Below are positions 10,798-20,682 of a DNA stretch of 64,000 nt, in pieces; position 1 is the first letter of the stretch; every line of letters begins with the position of its first letter. Position numbers and translations under genes: made by a program. Below the pieces are notes generated by a model, which ran no database searches, was not told where the DNA came from, and saw only the letters and a program-made list of their open reading frames with translations. This DNA comes from Photobacterium swingsii (GTDB taxonomy: Bacteria; Pseudomonadota; Gammaproteobacteria; Enterobacterales; Vibrionaceae): NCBI RefSeq assembly GCF_024346715.1, contig NZ_AP024852.1, positions 1,550,001-1,614,000 on the forward strand, in the 5' to 3' direction.

Positions 10798-11790
10798 ATG
10801 CAGCTTAACGACCTTATTCATCGCCAACAATTACGTTGGAAAGCCTGTAGTTTAGTTATTGTCTCACTTCTTATTCTTGTTTCTTTTTTTGCTTTATCAG
10901 TGGGTGAGCTATGGATTTTACCTTGGTCTCCAGATGGTGCACTTGAAGCGCAGCTCTTGTATCAACTGCGTTTCCCCCGCCTGATTGCGGCATTAATGAT
11001 AGGCGCCGCATTAGCGTCCTCAGGGGCGGTATTGCAAGTCTTACTCGGTAACCCGTTGGCAGAGCCTGGTGTATTAGGGATCTCTGGTGGGGCGAGTCTA
11101 GCGCTTGTTCTATTGCTCTTTTTTGTTCCTGTCGATCCAACTGCCGCCATGACGATGAGTGCCGCTATGCTAGGCGCATTCACGTTTACGTTAATTCTCG
11201 TTGGCTTATCGCGCGGAGGTAGGGTATCTACCGCCAAGTTATTATTAATCGGTGTTGCATTAGGGATCTTATCCGGTGCCGTGGTCACTTGGGCGTTTTA
11301 CTTTAGTACTGATCTGAGCTTACGTCAGTTGATGTACTGGCTGATGGGCAGTGTGGGTGGTGTCAGTTGGTCGCAGTTGTCGATAGGCTTGCTGGTTGTG
11401 CCTGTATTACTTTGGCTCTGTACGCGAGGTAAACAGCTCGATGTTTTGATGCTTGGTGAAGTACATGCGAAACAACTCGGTCTAGACGTTGTTAAGCTGC
11501 GTTGGAAGCTGATCATGGTCGTTTCACTATTGGTTGGAGCATCGGTTGCATTAGGCGGCATTATTGGCTTTATTGGGCTTGTCGTGCCTCATTTGTTGCG
11601 GTTGGCTCTAGGGACAGAGAATCGATACTTACTTCCTCTTTCTGCGATTAGTGGCGCCTTGCTCTTAGCTTTCGCTGATACGATTTCACGGATAGCTTTG
11701 TCGGCGGCTGAGCTACCTGTTGGTGTAGTGACAACGACGATTGGCGCGCCCATTTTTGTTTGGATGCTGCTACGCTCCCATATTGATTAA
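10798..11790 (+). CDS. btuC: vitamin B12 ABC transporter permease
   Basis: BtuC of 330 residues, the inner-membrane channel of the cobalamin importer BtuCD-F. It is highly hydrophobic with about ten membrane segments. Family motifs include [23 protein letters not shown], the ISGGASL turn, GVALGIL, the cytoplasmic coupling region [10 protein letters not shown], and near the end PHLLRLALG and [18 protein letters not shown] at 10798 gives the family N-terminus, but it has no good ribosome binding site; a GTG at 10750 would add 16 residues. It is followed by btuD after eight bases. No cobalamin riboswitch is obvious upstream and btuF is absent from the window. Confidence 0.92.
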   Translation: MQLNDLIHRQQLRWKACSLVIVSLLILVSFFALSVGELWILPWSPDGALEAQLLYQLRFPRLIAALMIGAALASSGAVLQVLLGNPLAEPGVLGISGGASLALVLLLFFVPVDPTAAMTMSAAMLGAFTFTLILVGLSRGGRVSTAKLLLIGVALGILSGAVVTWAFYFSTDLSLRQLMYWLMGSVGGVSWSQLSIGLLVVPVLLWLCTRGKQLDVLMLGEVHAKQLGLDVVKLRWKLIMVVSLLVGASVALGGIIGFIGLVVPHLLRLALGTENRYLLPLSAISGALLLAFADTISRIALSAAELPVGVVTTTIGAPIFVWMLLRSHID

Positions 11791-11798
11791 GTGAAGCT

Positions 11799-12563
11799 AT
11801 GAACATTATTAGCGCGAGTAATCTCGCGATGCCACCTCGTTTATTACCGGTTTCTTTTTCATTGAATGCTGGTGAAATTTTGCATCTTATTGGTCCGAAT
11901 GGAAGCGGAAAAAGCACTGCAATCTCGTTACTTTCAGGCCTTTTTTCTGCAGATGGTGACATCCAATTCCTTGGTGAACGTATTGAGCGTTATGACTATC
12001 CATCATTGGCACAACGACGATGTTATTTATCACAGCAAGATCGCCCTGCATTCTCTGTTGCGGTATATCATTATTTGGCTTTGGCAACGTCAGCTCTAGT
12101 CAGTGTGAGTAAAAGAAAATTACAAGCTGCGGTTGATGAAATCTGTGGTGCGCTTGGGATTAGCGATAAACTGAATCGAAATATTCAGCAATTATCGGGT
12201 GGTGAGTGGCAACGTGTACGCTTAGCGGCTGCATGCTTGCAGGTATGGCCTGCCATCAACCCTGATGCAAAGCTATTATTATTAGACGAACCTGCTGCTG
12301 CGCTTGATATAGGCCAAGAAGCGGCCATGTATCGATTAGTGAAGAAAATTGCGCAGCAAGGGGTTGCTGTGATTATGGCAAATCATGACCTCAATCGGAC
12401 GTTGACCGAAGCTGATCTGGTTATTTTGCTCAATAATGGCTCATGCGTTGCGAAAGGTACGCCAGATGATGTGATGACTGCAGAGCGGCTAACTAATACT
12501 TTTGCAACCCAAGTGAAGCGTATTGAAATCGAAGGGCGGAGTTGTTTATTGTTTAGTGATTAA
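11799..12563 (+). CDS. btuD: vitamin B12 ABC transporter ATP-binding protein
   Basis: BtuD of 254 residues, the ATPase of the cobalamin importer. Walker A is GPNGSGKST (32-40), the Q-loop follows in RRCYLSQQDRP, the signature is LSGGEWQRVRLA, Walker B is LLLLDEPAAALD, and the switch His is in IMANHDLN. It is eight bases downstream of btuC and clearly cotranscribed with it. A strong bidirectional terminator follows, shared with the convergent chemoreceptor gene. Confidence 0.92.
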   Translation: MNIISASNLAMPPRLLPVSFSLNAGEILHLIGPNGSGKSTAISLLSGLFSADGDIQFLGERIERYDYPSLAQRRCYLSQQDRPAFSVAVYHYLALATSALVSVSKRKLQAAVDEICGALGISDKLNRNIQQLSGGEWQRVRLAAACLQVWPAINPDAKLLLLDEPAAALDIGQEAAMYRLVKKIAQQGVAVIMANHDLNRTLTEADLVILLNNGSCVAKGTPDDVMTAERLTNTFATQVKRIEIEGRSCLLFSD

Positions 12564-12587
12564 ACACCTTTTTATTTCCGTCATATT

Positions 12588-12619
12588 AAAAATGGCAACG
12601 CGAGTGCGTTGCCATTTTT
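12588..12619. terminator. bidirectional terminator between btuD and chemoreceptor gene
   Basis: A 14-bp perfect stem (AAAAATGGCAACGC with GCGTTGCCATTTTT) around a GAGT loop, with A and T runs on both sides so that it can serve the two convergent genes. Confidence 0.92.
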
Positions 12620-12642
12620 GTTTATGGATAAAACGGCGTTGG

Positions 12643-14331
12643 TTAACTTGTTTTAAATTGGCCAACCAGTTGTTTTAATTCTGAGCCAGCTTCGTTGAGC
12701 TCAGACACCACATGTTCTGAATCACTATTAGATTGGATAAGGTGGCTAACGATGTCTTGGATAGAGATCATATTACGGTTGATCTCATCTGTGACCGAAC
12801 TTTGTTCTGTTGCAGCCGTTGCAATTTGGCTGGTCATATCATTAATGGCTTCCACTGCGCCAGTAACCGAAGATAGGCTTTCTGTGATTGAGTTGGCTGC
12901 GCCAACCGCTTCGGTACAGGTATTTTGACTGTGGTCCATTGAGCTAACGGCGTGAGCAACCAGTGAGTGCAACTCATCAAGCATTTCTTTGATTTCTTGG
13001 GTACTGGTTTGCGTACGGCTAGCAAGTCCACGAACCTCATCTGCCACCACAGCAAAACCACGACCTTGTTCACCCGCACGTGCTGCTTCAATTGCGGCAT
13101 TGAGGGCCAGAAGGTTAGTTTGTTCTGCAATTTCACCAATAACTTTAAGAACATTATCAATTTTTTGAGATTGCTGGTTGAGTGAATCAATGTGTTTTGC
13201 TGCTTGATCAACTTCATCGACAAGGGCTGTGATTGAAGCGACAGAAGTATCCACTCGTTGCTGTGCTAGCTGAGAATCTTGGCTGGCATTGCTTGTAGCA
13301 TTCGCAACTTCATTAGCATTAATTGCTACTTCACTTGCTGCAGAGCTCATTTCAGTTACAGCAGTAACGACCTGTTCTGTTTCATTATTGTGATCGTGAA
13401 GTTGCTGGGTGAGGCCTTGTGTTTGCTGATGGATACTGCCTGCTGCGCGACCAACGTTCTCTGTTACATCAGAAACTTGCTTAATAATGGTTTGTAACTT
13501 GGCAACAAATCGATTGAACGCATTAGCGAGATCTGCGATTTCATCTTCACCTTGTACATTGAGGCGGCGAGTAAGATCTCCCTCACCATCGGCAATGTCG
13601 TTCAAAGTATCAACCATATTCTGTACTGGAGTAGTAATACGACTTGCGCTGAATAGTACGAGAATAATGGTGATTATCGCTAGGATCACAGAACTAATGA
13701 ATACAAGCTCAAAGCGCTCTTTCATCGCGAGTTCGGCTGTGGCGCGGTAAGCTGCAACTTCTTCTGTAATGTCATCTATGTATAAGCCAGTGCCAATAAA
13801 CCAGCTGCCGTTGTTTACGCCTGCCGCATAGCTGAGTTTTGGCTGTGGCTGTCCATTTGCTGTTTTAGGGTAACTATATTCAACAAAACCACCACCATTA
13901 CGTGAGACGTTGATTAAATCCTGGATATAAGCGACACCATTTACGTCACGGGCATTGATGCTATTAGATCCATGCTTGTTCGGTGCTGTTGAATGCACAA
14001 TATTAGTGCCTTTCATGTCATAGATGAAAAAGTAACCTGAGTCTTCATCAGCAAAGCGGATAGGAGAGAGAAGCGTGCGGATTTTATCAATGGCTTCTGT
14101 TTTGTTTGGTGTGGTTTGAAGGATGTTATCAACGGAATGCTTGATGATGGTCGTTGCATCTTCAAGCTGAAACTTTCTTTCTGAAATGAGTCGGTCTTGG
14201 TAGTGAACGACTTCTGTATTGAGTGCATTTTGTTCTAACGTTACGATCAATCCAATTGCGACCGCCAAAGTGACAAATAGAGGGAGCAAGCTGAGCAACA
14301 AAAGTTTGCTCTTTAACTTCAATTTCTTCAT
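12643..14331 (-). CDS. methyl-accepting chemotaxis protein with cache sensor
   Basis: A 562-residue transmembrane chemoreceptor. TM1 lies at about 10-31 and is followed by a periplasmic single-cache (sCache_2-type) domain (about 40-190) with [16 protein letters not shown] and [21 protein letters not shown]2 is near 208-228, then HAMP, then the long methylated coiled coil. The signalling tip is intact: [33 protein letters not shown]. It ends QFKTS with no CheR-binding pentapeptide. Cache domains of this type often bind short carboxylic acids, but the ligand here cannot be read. It is a single gene on the minus strand facing btuD. Confidence 0.93.
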   Translation of the reverse strand: MKKLKLKSKLLLLSLLPLFVTLAVAIGLIVTLEQNALNTEVVHYQDRLISERKFQLEDATTIIKHSVDNILQTTPNKTEAIDKIRTLLSPIRFADEDSGYFFIYDMKGTNIVHSTAPNKHGSNSINARDVNGVAYIQDLINVSRNGGGFVEYSYPKTANGQPQPKLSYAAGVNNGSWFIGTGLYIDDITEEVAAYRATAELAMKERFELVFISSVILAIITIILVLFSASRITTPVQNMVDTLNDIADGEGDLTRRLNVQGEDEIADLANAFNRFVAKLQTIIKQVSDVTENVGRAAGSIHQQTQGLTQQLHDHNNETEQVVTAVTEMSSAASEVAINANEVANATSNASQDSQLAQQRVDTSVASITALVDEVDQAAKHIDSLNQQSQKIDNVLKVIGEIAEQTNLLALNAAIEAARAGEQGRGFAVVADEVRGLASRTQTSTQEIKEMLDELHSLVAHAVSSMDHSQNTCTEAVGAANSITESLSSVTGAVEAINDMTSQIATAATEQSSVTDEINRNMISIQDIVSHLIQSNSDSEHVVSELNEAGSELKQLVGQFKTS

Positions 14332-14495
14332 AACAACACGCCTAATTATAGTATTTATGATTCCTATAGGAATGAAATATGCATTCCTAGTATCTATATC
14401 GTCATAAAAACGCTGCGCTTTATAGTATGTTGTTTTGTTTTTGTGAGTTTGATGAGGTGAATCGACTGGTGGGATGAGTGTTTGTGTAACAAAGA

Positions 14496-14520
14496 CGGCC
14501 AGTTATCTAGGCACTGGCCG
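14496..14520 (-). terminator. terminator after the YidE-like gene
   Basis: A stem CGGCCAGT (14496-14503) with ACTGGCCG (14513-14520). Read on the minus strand it follows the transporter stop codon and is trailed by TCTTTG, a modest T tract. Confidence 0.6.
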
Positions 14521-14541
14521 AGCTTGGTCACAGTTTAGACA

Positions 14542-16200
14542 TTAGAGCGTCCAGAGCAGTAGCGCTAAAATCTGGGGAGACAATATGCGTAGGCACATAA
14601 CCAATGGGTAAACCGTCGCATAAGAGAGTGCGGCAGCACCACTGGTGCTGTGAATATTATTTGCGAAGGCAAGCGCGGGTGGATCTGTCATCGAACCCGC
14701 CAGCATGCCACATATTGTTAGGTAATTTACTTGACCAAATAAGCGAGCCAGAATACCGACGGAGATTAATGGAATTAAGGTAATGACCATGCCGTAACCC
14801 ATCCAGCTAAGCCCATCGCCGTTTACCAATGTCTCGACAAAGCCACCGCCAGATTTTAAACCCACCACAGCAAGAAATAATACAATCCCAATCTCACGTA
14901 AAGCCAAGTTAGCACTGGGTGGCATGAACCAATATAGTTTGCCGATACTGCCGACACGAGCGAGGATAAGCGCGACAATTAATGGACCACCAGCGAGCCC
15001 TAGTTTTATTGCAGCAGGAAACCCTGGTAAGTAGAAAGGAATAGAGCCCAGCAATACACCTAAGCCAATACCAATGAAAACAGGCAACATTTGAACCTGT
15101 TGAAGTTTTTGGTGAGCGTTACCCACAATACCGCTGACGGCTTCAATGGCTTCGTGTCGGCCCACTAAGTTGAGAATATCACCAAACTGAAGCGTAGTTT
15201 GGCTAGTCGGGACCAGCTCAACACCAGCACGGTTAAGACGCGAAACCACAACATCGTATTTTTCCTTTAATTCTAAGTCGTGTATTTTTTTGCCGAGTAC
15301 AATTTCGTTAGTGACAACAAGTCGTTGAACCCGTAATTCGGTTCCGCGGGTAGAGAGTGATGCGTCAACTTCTTCACCTATGACTAACAGGGCTTTTCTT
15401 AGCGCATGTTTTTCACCAACTAGGTGAAGTAAATCGTTCACTTCAATAGTGGATTCTGGGCGAGGGACATGCAGTTGTTCACCGCGTTTTAGCCGTGAAC
15501 AGACAATGTCGCCATCGGTGAGTGCAGGGACGTCTTTTAACATTAGACCACTGAGGTTAGTGTTTTTGACGGCAACATTGATGGTATGAAGGCTTTGCTT
15601 TTTTTGGCCGTTATTGGCTTCAAACTCATCGGCTTCTTCATTGATATCGACTCGAAAAGCCAACCGAAGTAACCACATCGTCAGTAAAATGCCACAGATC
15701 CCAAAAGGGTAAGCGACCGCATAGCCCATACCGGTTAAGTCAAGCATGTTCTCTTGTGCACCGAGTTCACTGAGTATTTGCTGTCCCGCACCTAATGACG
15801 GTGTATTGGTGACCGCTCCTGAGAAAACCCCAAGAATAATAGGTAGAGGCACATCAAAGATTTTATGTAATAAAATCGCGACGAGACAGCCGATGACAAC
15901 AATTAACGCAGCGAACCCATTAAGCTTTAACCCTGAGCTTCGAAGAGAGGCAAAAAAACCAGGGCCAACTTGGATACCGATAGTGTAAACGAATAGGATC
16001 AGACCAAACTCTTGGATGAAGTGCAGGGTATGTGAATCAAGACCTATGCCCCATGCATCAGTAAAGTGACCAACGAAAATGCCGCCAAACAGCACACCGC
16101 CTATCCCTAAACCAACGCCGTAGACTTTCCAGTTCCCAATCCATAAGCCCAGCACAGCAACCAGCGCGAGAATGCTGATCGATAGTGCAATATCACTCAT
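14542..16200 (-). CDS. AspT/YidE-family membrane transporter with RCK_C domains
   Basis: A 552-residue protein of the AspT/YidE/YbjL aspartate-alanine antiporter superfamily, almost the length of E. coli YidE (553). It is built as two five-helix hydrophobic halves that each carry the duplication motif ([10 protein letters not shown] and [17 protein letters not shown] and [10 protein letters not shown]). Between them lie two TrkA-C/RCK_C domains (about 200-370) with LHLVG and LNLVGRH repeats, which usually bind a small ligand. Substrate is unknown; YidE itself is uncharacterised. Upstream is a long leader rich in small hairpins. Confidence 0.88.
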   Translation of the reverse strand: MSDIALSISILALVAVLGLWIGNWKVYGVGLGIGGVLFGGIFVGHFTDAWGIGLDSHTLHFIQEFGLILFVYTIGIQVGPGFFASLRSSGLKLNGFAALIVVIGCLVAILLHKIFDVPLPIILGVFSGAVTNTPSLGAGQQILSELGAQENMLDLTGMGYAVAYPFGICGILLTMWLLRLAFRVDINEEADEFEANNGQKKQSLHTINVAVKNTNLSGLMLKDVPALTDGDIVCSRLKRGEQLHVPRPESTIEVNDLLHLVGEKHALRKALLVIGEEVDASLSTRGTELRVQRLVVTNEIVLGKKIHDLELKEKYDVVVSRLNRAGVELVPTSQTTLQFGDILNLVGRHEAIEAVSGIVGNAHQKLQQVQMLPVFIGIGLGVLLGSIPFYLPGFPAAIKLGLAGGPLIVALILARVGSIGKLYWFMPPSANLALREIGIVLFLAVVGLKSGGGFVETLVNGDGLSWMGYGMVITLIPLISVGILARLFGQVNYLTICGMLAGSMTDPPALAFANNIHSTSGAAALSYATVYPLVMCLRILSPQILALLLWTL

Positions 16201-16680
16201 GTTGAGTCTCCATTTTTATCAAACAAATTCGTTTAAACTTCATAGGGGATAGCGAATATTCGCGAACAGCGAAAAGGCTTGCGCCAGGGGTAGGAACTGG
16301 GACTCAGTAGGCACTGATTTCGCATGTGCGAAAGGAGTAAGTAGGGAGTAACGCCGATCTACAGCTGGTGTATCCTAAGCATAATTTTTTCTAACCACAG
16401 ATTTAGTGATAAAAGTCAGTGGCTTGCTTGCTATCGTTAAAGTTAATAAACCATAAATACCTGAAAAAAAGGGCAGTGTTAAGGTTTGTCATACATATGT
16501 GTGGTGGTGGGCACAAAGGAAGTAATATTTCGTTACATTTTGCGAGGTAACAAGGTTTTCACTCGCAATGTATTTCGCAGCCTACTGATTTGAGAGCATC
16601 TTTATTATGTTATCGTCAAATAAAGAAAAGCTGCCTACCGACAGCTTTTAATTGGGGAACATCTTTGTATGTAGTATTGA
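16201..16680. promoter_or_regulatory. 480-bp gap: structured leader of the YidE-like gene and porin terminator
   Basis: The part nearest the YidE-like gene (16250-16380) has several short inverted repeats in a row: GCGAATATTCGC at 16252-16263, CCAG/CTGG about 16287-16303, CAGT/ACTG just after, and TTTCGCA-TG-TGCGAAA near 16319-16334. They suggest a folded 5' leader on the minus strand. I do not recognise a known riboswitch. The other end holds the porin terminator at 16626-16649. Confidence 0.35.
16626..16649 (-). terminator. terminator after porin 1
   Basis: A stem AAAAGCTG (16626-16633) with CAGCTTTT (16642-16649), 31 bases beyond the porin stop on the minus strand, followed by TCTTTATTT. 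Confidence 0.8.
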
Positions 16681-17721
16681 TTAGAAGTTGTAGCGTGCGA
16701 GTAGGGCGTATTGATCAGCGCCTACGTCATCTCCGATTGTATTTTTCGATTTAGTGCCAAGTTTAAGCTCTAGAGCGATAACAATGTTCGCAGGTACCCA
16801 AGCAGCACCGATTAGGCCATAAGATAGCTCGGCGTCACTGTTATCATCTGTCACACTATTGTAGCCGCCATAAACTTGGTACATGTCTTGGATAGTATAA
16901 GCACCAATTAATTCATAGCCTTTGGCTTTATCGACAGCATCACCTGTGCCGTTGAAGTTAATGTGGTTTTCATACTGGCCGTACTGTGCCGCTGCGTAGA
17001 TATTGTTGTTGTCATAAAGCGCCGCTAGTGACCATACTTTGTCATCTTCTTCTGCTTTATACTTGGTTTGACCATAAGTCGCACCAAGGCTGACACCCAC
17101 TTGCTCGATGTCGTAGATCACACTACCTTGTAGGCCATATTCACGAGAACCATCATTAGAACCGTTTTCAAATTGGTATTGCACCCCGACTTTTACAGGG
17201 CCAAATTGATTACGGTATGTAAGGGCTTCATCGGCACGGCCTGTACCTGATACACCGCCGTCACCGCCAGCTGCTCCACCTTCGTCACGGCCATCATAGG
17301 TACCAGATGCACTACCACCATATACCCAGAATACATCGGTCCAACCTGTTACATCGTAATAAACAGACCACTGTTTACCGACTGTAATGGTCCCAGCGTT
17401 ATCACTGGCAAAATAAATATTACCAAGGCGGTTACCAAAATCTTGGCTACCATTGGCAACGGGGTTATAGCCCCATTCTGCTTTTGCACCAACGATCCAG
17501 TCATTGACCAAACCGTGTGTAAAGCCGAAGTTAATACGTGAACTGCTATTTACTAATTTGGTTGTACTATCCTCAGAGCCAACTGATTTAGTATGTTCAG
17601 CTCGAACAGCTAAGCGACCACCGACGGAGAATGATGTATCACCATCGCGGTAAACTTCTACTGCTGAAGCGGGGAATGCTACTACTGATGCCACTGCTAG
17701 GGCAATGAATGACTTATTCAT
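16681..17721 (-). CDS. general porin, OmpL/OmpH/OmpU-like (copy 1)
   Basis: A 346-residue outer-membrane porin of the Gram-negative trimeric family. A signal peptide ends in FPASA before VEVYRDGD. The mature part alternates beta strands and Gly/Asp-rich turns, has the conserved FSVGGRLAVR second strand and VGAKAEWGYNP, a long acidic-Gly loop (GGAAGGDGG) probably in loop 3 or 4, and ends in RYNF, the BAM recognition end with terminal Phe. There is no Cys in the protein. It is similar to the porin at 18920-19975. In Photobacterium and Vibrio, such porins are often ToxR controlled; I did not find a convincing ToxR site. Confidence 0.92.
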   Translation of the reverse strand: MNKSFIALAVASVVAFPASAVEVYRDGDTSFSVGGRLAVRAEHTKSVGSEDSTTKLVNSSSRINFGFTHGLVNDWIVGAKAEWGYNPVANGSQDFGNRLGNIYFASDNAGTITVGKQWSVYYDVTGWTDVFWVYGGSASGTYDGRDEGGAAGGDGGVSGTGRADEALTYRNQFGPVKVGVQYQFENGSNDGSREYGLQGSVIYDIEQVGVSLGATYGQTKYKAEEDDKVWSLAALYDNNNIYAAAQYGQYENHINFNGTGDAVDKAKGYELIGAYTIQDMYQVYGGYNSVTDDNSDAELSYGLIGAAWVPANIVIALELKLGTKSKNTIGDDVGADQYALLARYNF

Positions 17722-18084
17722 TTTAATGTCCCTTATTATTGTGTTTTTATGTGATTGTTACATGACGAACAATCATTCCGTTCGCGTATAAAACGTAGAC
17801 GAAGGAAGTCATAAAAACATAATTAAAGTTCCACAAAAAAAGCATAGAAATTGGGTTATGAGACAGGGGGTTTATATTGAAAAGTGTTTTTTTACTTTTA
17901 GCGAAAATTAGTCTATTTATTAAAGTTTGCGCGAAATTTGTAAGTAAAAGTAGGCAATAACTGCAGGCTGTTAGGTAACTGAAAAGAGATGGACTTAGTG
18001 CAAGTAGGCGTAGCAGATAATGAAAGCTGGGGTTAAGTACGCGATCTCTCACTGAAACTCAGAGACAGATCGCGCACGGATTTA
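17722..18084. other. 363-bp gap upstream of porin 1
   Basis: AT-rich leader and presumed promoter of the porin on the minus strand. At its far end GCGATCT and AGATCGC form a long inverted repeat (about 18040-18073) just past the stop of the DsbA-like lipoprotein, which may be that gene's terminator though it lacks a T run. No gene is supported here. Confidence 0.5.
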
Positions 18085-18702
18085 TTACAGCGTTAATAAG
18101 TGGCTGATGGTGGTTGAGATGTCTTCAATACTTTCATGTGCCCCTGTGTTAACGAGGTACTTACCACCCACAATAAAGGCAGGAATCGCATTCAATTGTG
18201 ACTCTTGCATCACTTTGTCGGCATACTCCATTTTAGCAACAACTTCTTTTTGCTCACTATCAGATAAAGCGTAAGGTGTCTTTAGGTTATTGTTCTTATA
18301 GATGTTTTCAAGTTGTGATTTACGTTCTTCTTCACTGGCATTTGAAGGCTCTTGAATATATCCGAACAAGTCATCCATGAATTTTTCGCTTGGTTTACCC
18401 TCGGTTTGAATTACCGCGGTATAGTACATAAAAGCAAGCATTTGTGAACCACGATCGAAAGTCGCGTGCATCTTTTCAATTTTCGTGTTTGTCTGTTTTT
18501 CCATCTCAGGGATGATGGTTTCCATCGTACGGCAGTGGCCACAGCCAAAAGAAAACACTTCGAGTACTTGTGGTGCATTAGTGATTGCTGTTGGAAGTAC
18601 GGTGTAGTGTTTACCTTGCTTTGGTGCGTCTGCACCATTACATCCAGTTACCATGATGAGCATCGAAAAAATCACGATGAAGGGTTTTAAAAAGTGCTTC
18701 AT
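18085..18702 (-). CDS. DsbA-like thioredoxin-fold lipoprotein, CGHC (copy 1)
   Basis: A 205-residue exported thiol-disulfide protein of the DsbA family. The ATG at 18702 gives a lipoprotein signal ending VTGC; Asn follows the acylated Cys, not Asp, which favours outer-membrane sorting. The active site is CGHC in VFSFGCGHCRTME, and the cis-Pro loop is NAIPAFIVGGKYLV. A helical insertion lies between them, as in DsbA. The CGHC pair is PDI-like rather than the CPHC of classical DsbA. An upstream frame extension lacks similarity. It is a paralogue of 20683-21297 and each copy is followed by a porin gene. Confidence 0.88.
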   Translation of the reverse strand: MKHFLKPFIVIFSMLIMVTGCNGADAPKQGKHYTVLPTAITNAPQVLEVFSFGCGHCRTMETIIPEMEKQTNTKIEKMHATFDRGSQMLAFMYYTAVIQTEGKPSEKFMDDLFGYIQEPSNASEEERKSQLENIYKNNNLKTPYALSDSEQKEVVAKMEYADKVMQESQLNAIPAFIVGGKYLVNTGAHESIEDISTTISHLLTL

Positions 18703-18855
18703 AATCCGTAGGTCATGTAGGAAAGGTGGGCATACTATAGTCGAAATTGCCACAATGATAAATAGCTCACGCGAGATGGTTTGATGTGGTGCTATGTAAT
18801 TTATTATTGCAATTAACATAGCCTGAATATTGTGTGATTAGTGCCGAGTAATCAT

Positions 18856-18880
18856 AAAAAAGGGCCCCTATTAGGGACCC
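18856..18880 (-). terminator. terminator after porin 2
   Basis: On the minus strand GGGTCCCT pairs with AGGGGCCC with one mismatch and a three-base loop (18862-18880), then six T (complement of 18856-18861). Classical intrinsic terminator. Confidence 0.88.
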
Positions 18881-18919
18881 AAATAAAGACTCAGTTTTTC
18901 TCTTTGGAGCAGCTTTTAC

Positions 18920-19975
18920 TTAGAAGTTGTAACGTACTAGTAGTGCTAGGACATCATCAAGCTCTGCGGAAGAGCCATTACCATTTTTACTGCTAGTATC
19001 GATTTTGTATTCAGCAGCTAGAATGATTGGGCCTGTGAAGTAAGCCGCGCCAAGTGTTGCATAAGCGTATTTAGCATCTGAATTATCATCTGATAGTTGG
19101 TTATAACCACCTAACAGTTGGAAGTTACCAATATCGTAAGAACCAAACACTTCGACACCTGTTGCTTTCTTAATTGCACCGTTTGAAGTGACATCGGCAC
19201 CTGTTAACCCGTAATCATCTTGATATTGGTGGTTACGTGCTTGGCTGTAGTTAGCTGCAAGGTATAAACCTTCGTACTGGTAATTAGCAACGATGTTACC
19301 GATTTTAGCATTTTCACGATCGTCAAACTGTGTTTCAGAGTAAGCACCGCTTAAACCTAGACCAAAGTCAAAGTCGTAGCCGAGCATACCTTGGTAACCA
19401 CCTTTACGGTTGTAACCTTTACCTGTTGTTTCATTGTAGTTGTCGTCTTCAAATTGGTACTGTAAGCCAATTTGTAAGCCTGCAAAGTTACCGCGGTATT
19501 GGATTACGTCATCAGCACGGCCTGTACCATGGGCACCACCATCGCCAGTGATACCATCATAGTTACCTGCTGTATCACCACCAAATACCCAGAATAAATC
19601 GGTTTTACCTGCTACGTCGTAATGTACTGACCATGCTTTACCAATAGTGAATTGACCAATACCTTCTTTATCTGCCGTGATTTGGCCAAGACGGTTAGAT
19701 AAGTGGCTACCTTCACTGCTATTAGCTAAAGCATCGTAGCCCCATTCTGCTTTTGCACCTACATCCCAGCCATTATCCAGGGCATGAGTAAATGCGAAAT
19801 TAATACGAGAAGATTGGTTTTTCAGTTGGCTATCACCATCTGAAAATTGTGCGCTAGCGGCTAAACGGCCACCAACAGAGAAAGTGTTTGTTCCGTCATT
19901 AACGACTTCAATTGCGTTACTGTAAGTAGAGGTTGTTAATGCTGCGACTGCTAAAGCAAGAATTTTCTTATTCAT
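18920..19975 (-). CDS. general porin, OmpL/OmpH/OmpU-like (copy 2)
   Basis: A 351-residue porin with signal peptide ending TYSNA before IEVVNDGTN. It shares with copy 1 the FSVGGRLA strand, VGAKAEWGYD, the SSRINF-F-TH segment, the DLFWVFGGD/DVFWVYGGS turn, GTGRAD, and a final LLVRYNF with C-terminal Phe. It has no Cys. Start at 19975 gives a normal signal peptide; the frame stays open upstream without similarity. The loops differ between copies, so these are diverged paralogues, not a recent exact duplication. It is preceded by a 700-bp AT-rich region and by the second DsbA-like gene. Confidence 0.92.
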   Translation of the reverse strand: MNKKILALAVAALTTSTYSNAIEVVNDGTNTFSVGGRLAASAQFSDGDSQLKNQSSRINFAFTHALDNGWDVGAKAEWGYDALANSSEGSHLSNRLGQITADKEGIGQFTIGKAWSVHYDVAGKTDLFWVFGGDTAGNYDGITGDGGAHGTGRADDVIQYRGNFAGLQIGLQYQFEDDNYNETTGKGYNRKGGYQGMLGYDFDFGLGLSGAYSETQFDDRENAKIGNIVANYQYEGLYLAANYSQARNHQYQDDYGLTGADVTSNGAIKKATGVEVFGSYDIGNFQLLGGYNQLSDDNSDAKYAYATLGAAYFTGPIILAAEYKIDTSSKNGNGSSAELDDVLALLVRYNF

Positions 19976-20682
19976 TTTAACGTATCCAAATTTGTTATTA
20001 GTGAAGCATTTAACTCCTAAATGCTTGCTAATATTTTTATTATTTAAGTTACGTTGAAACCAGTAAAAGAACATAAAATGATCAAGTGATATTTTATTTT
20101 CTTTAGTAATTTTATGGTCTTAAATGTATTTAAAGAGTGATTTATGTTTTTTTATATTTTATTGCTGTGATGAATAATCGGTGAAGTTCGTGTAGTTTAG
20201 TTATGTGATCTGCCACGAAATATTAGTCAGCTAAAAAGCGACAAAATTCAATTTTTAATCACGCTTTTTTTATAAGAAAACTTAATTAAATTACTCAAAT
20301 AACAATTGGGTCAAGTTATCAATTTAATATCAGATTTAAGGCACCTCTTTTTGGGCGTATTTGGAAACTAACTTGCAATAAATTACTTGATAGAAAGTAG
20401 TTTGCTAGTAAGCCATTTATTAGTTAATCACTATAGAGGTCAGTTGGTAGGGGAGCAAAATGAGGATAGAGGAGATGAATATCTCAACTTTTATAAATAT
20501 AGGTGATGTTATTACCAGTTGATTTATAAGGGTTTTGTTTGGTTGTGAATGATGTGATTGATTGCTTGGGAGTATGAAGTCTATTCCCTTGAAGGGATTG
20601 GGTTACTGATTGTGTGCCGTAAAGATCAAAAAACCGCTGTAGTAATTTATGCTACAGCGGCTTTATCATTGAAATACTAAGA
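19976..20682. other. 707-bp AT-rich gap upstream of porin 2
   Basis: A very AT-rich stretch that must hold the porin promoter on the minus strand, plus the terminator of the DsbA-like gene at 20631-20660. A 20-codon frame with a possible ribosome binding site (20460-20522, + strand) is present but unsupported. Length suggests room for regulator binding or a small RNA; I found no clear promoter-terminator pair for one. Confidence 0.4.
20631..20660 (-). terminator. terminator after DsbA-like copy 2
   Basis: A nine-pair perfect stem, CCGCTGTAG (20634-20642) with CTACAGCGG (20652-20660), followed on the minus strand by a T run. Confidence 0.9.

Noticed and set aside
17747..18052. 101-codon minus-strand frame in front of porin 1
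   Set aside because: Lies in the AT-rich promoter leader, with Leu/Phe-rich low-complexity content and no family.
20460..20522. 20-codon frame with possible ribosome binding site in the porin 2 leader
   Set aside because: Too short and AT-rich; nothing supports translation.
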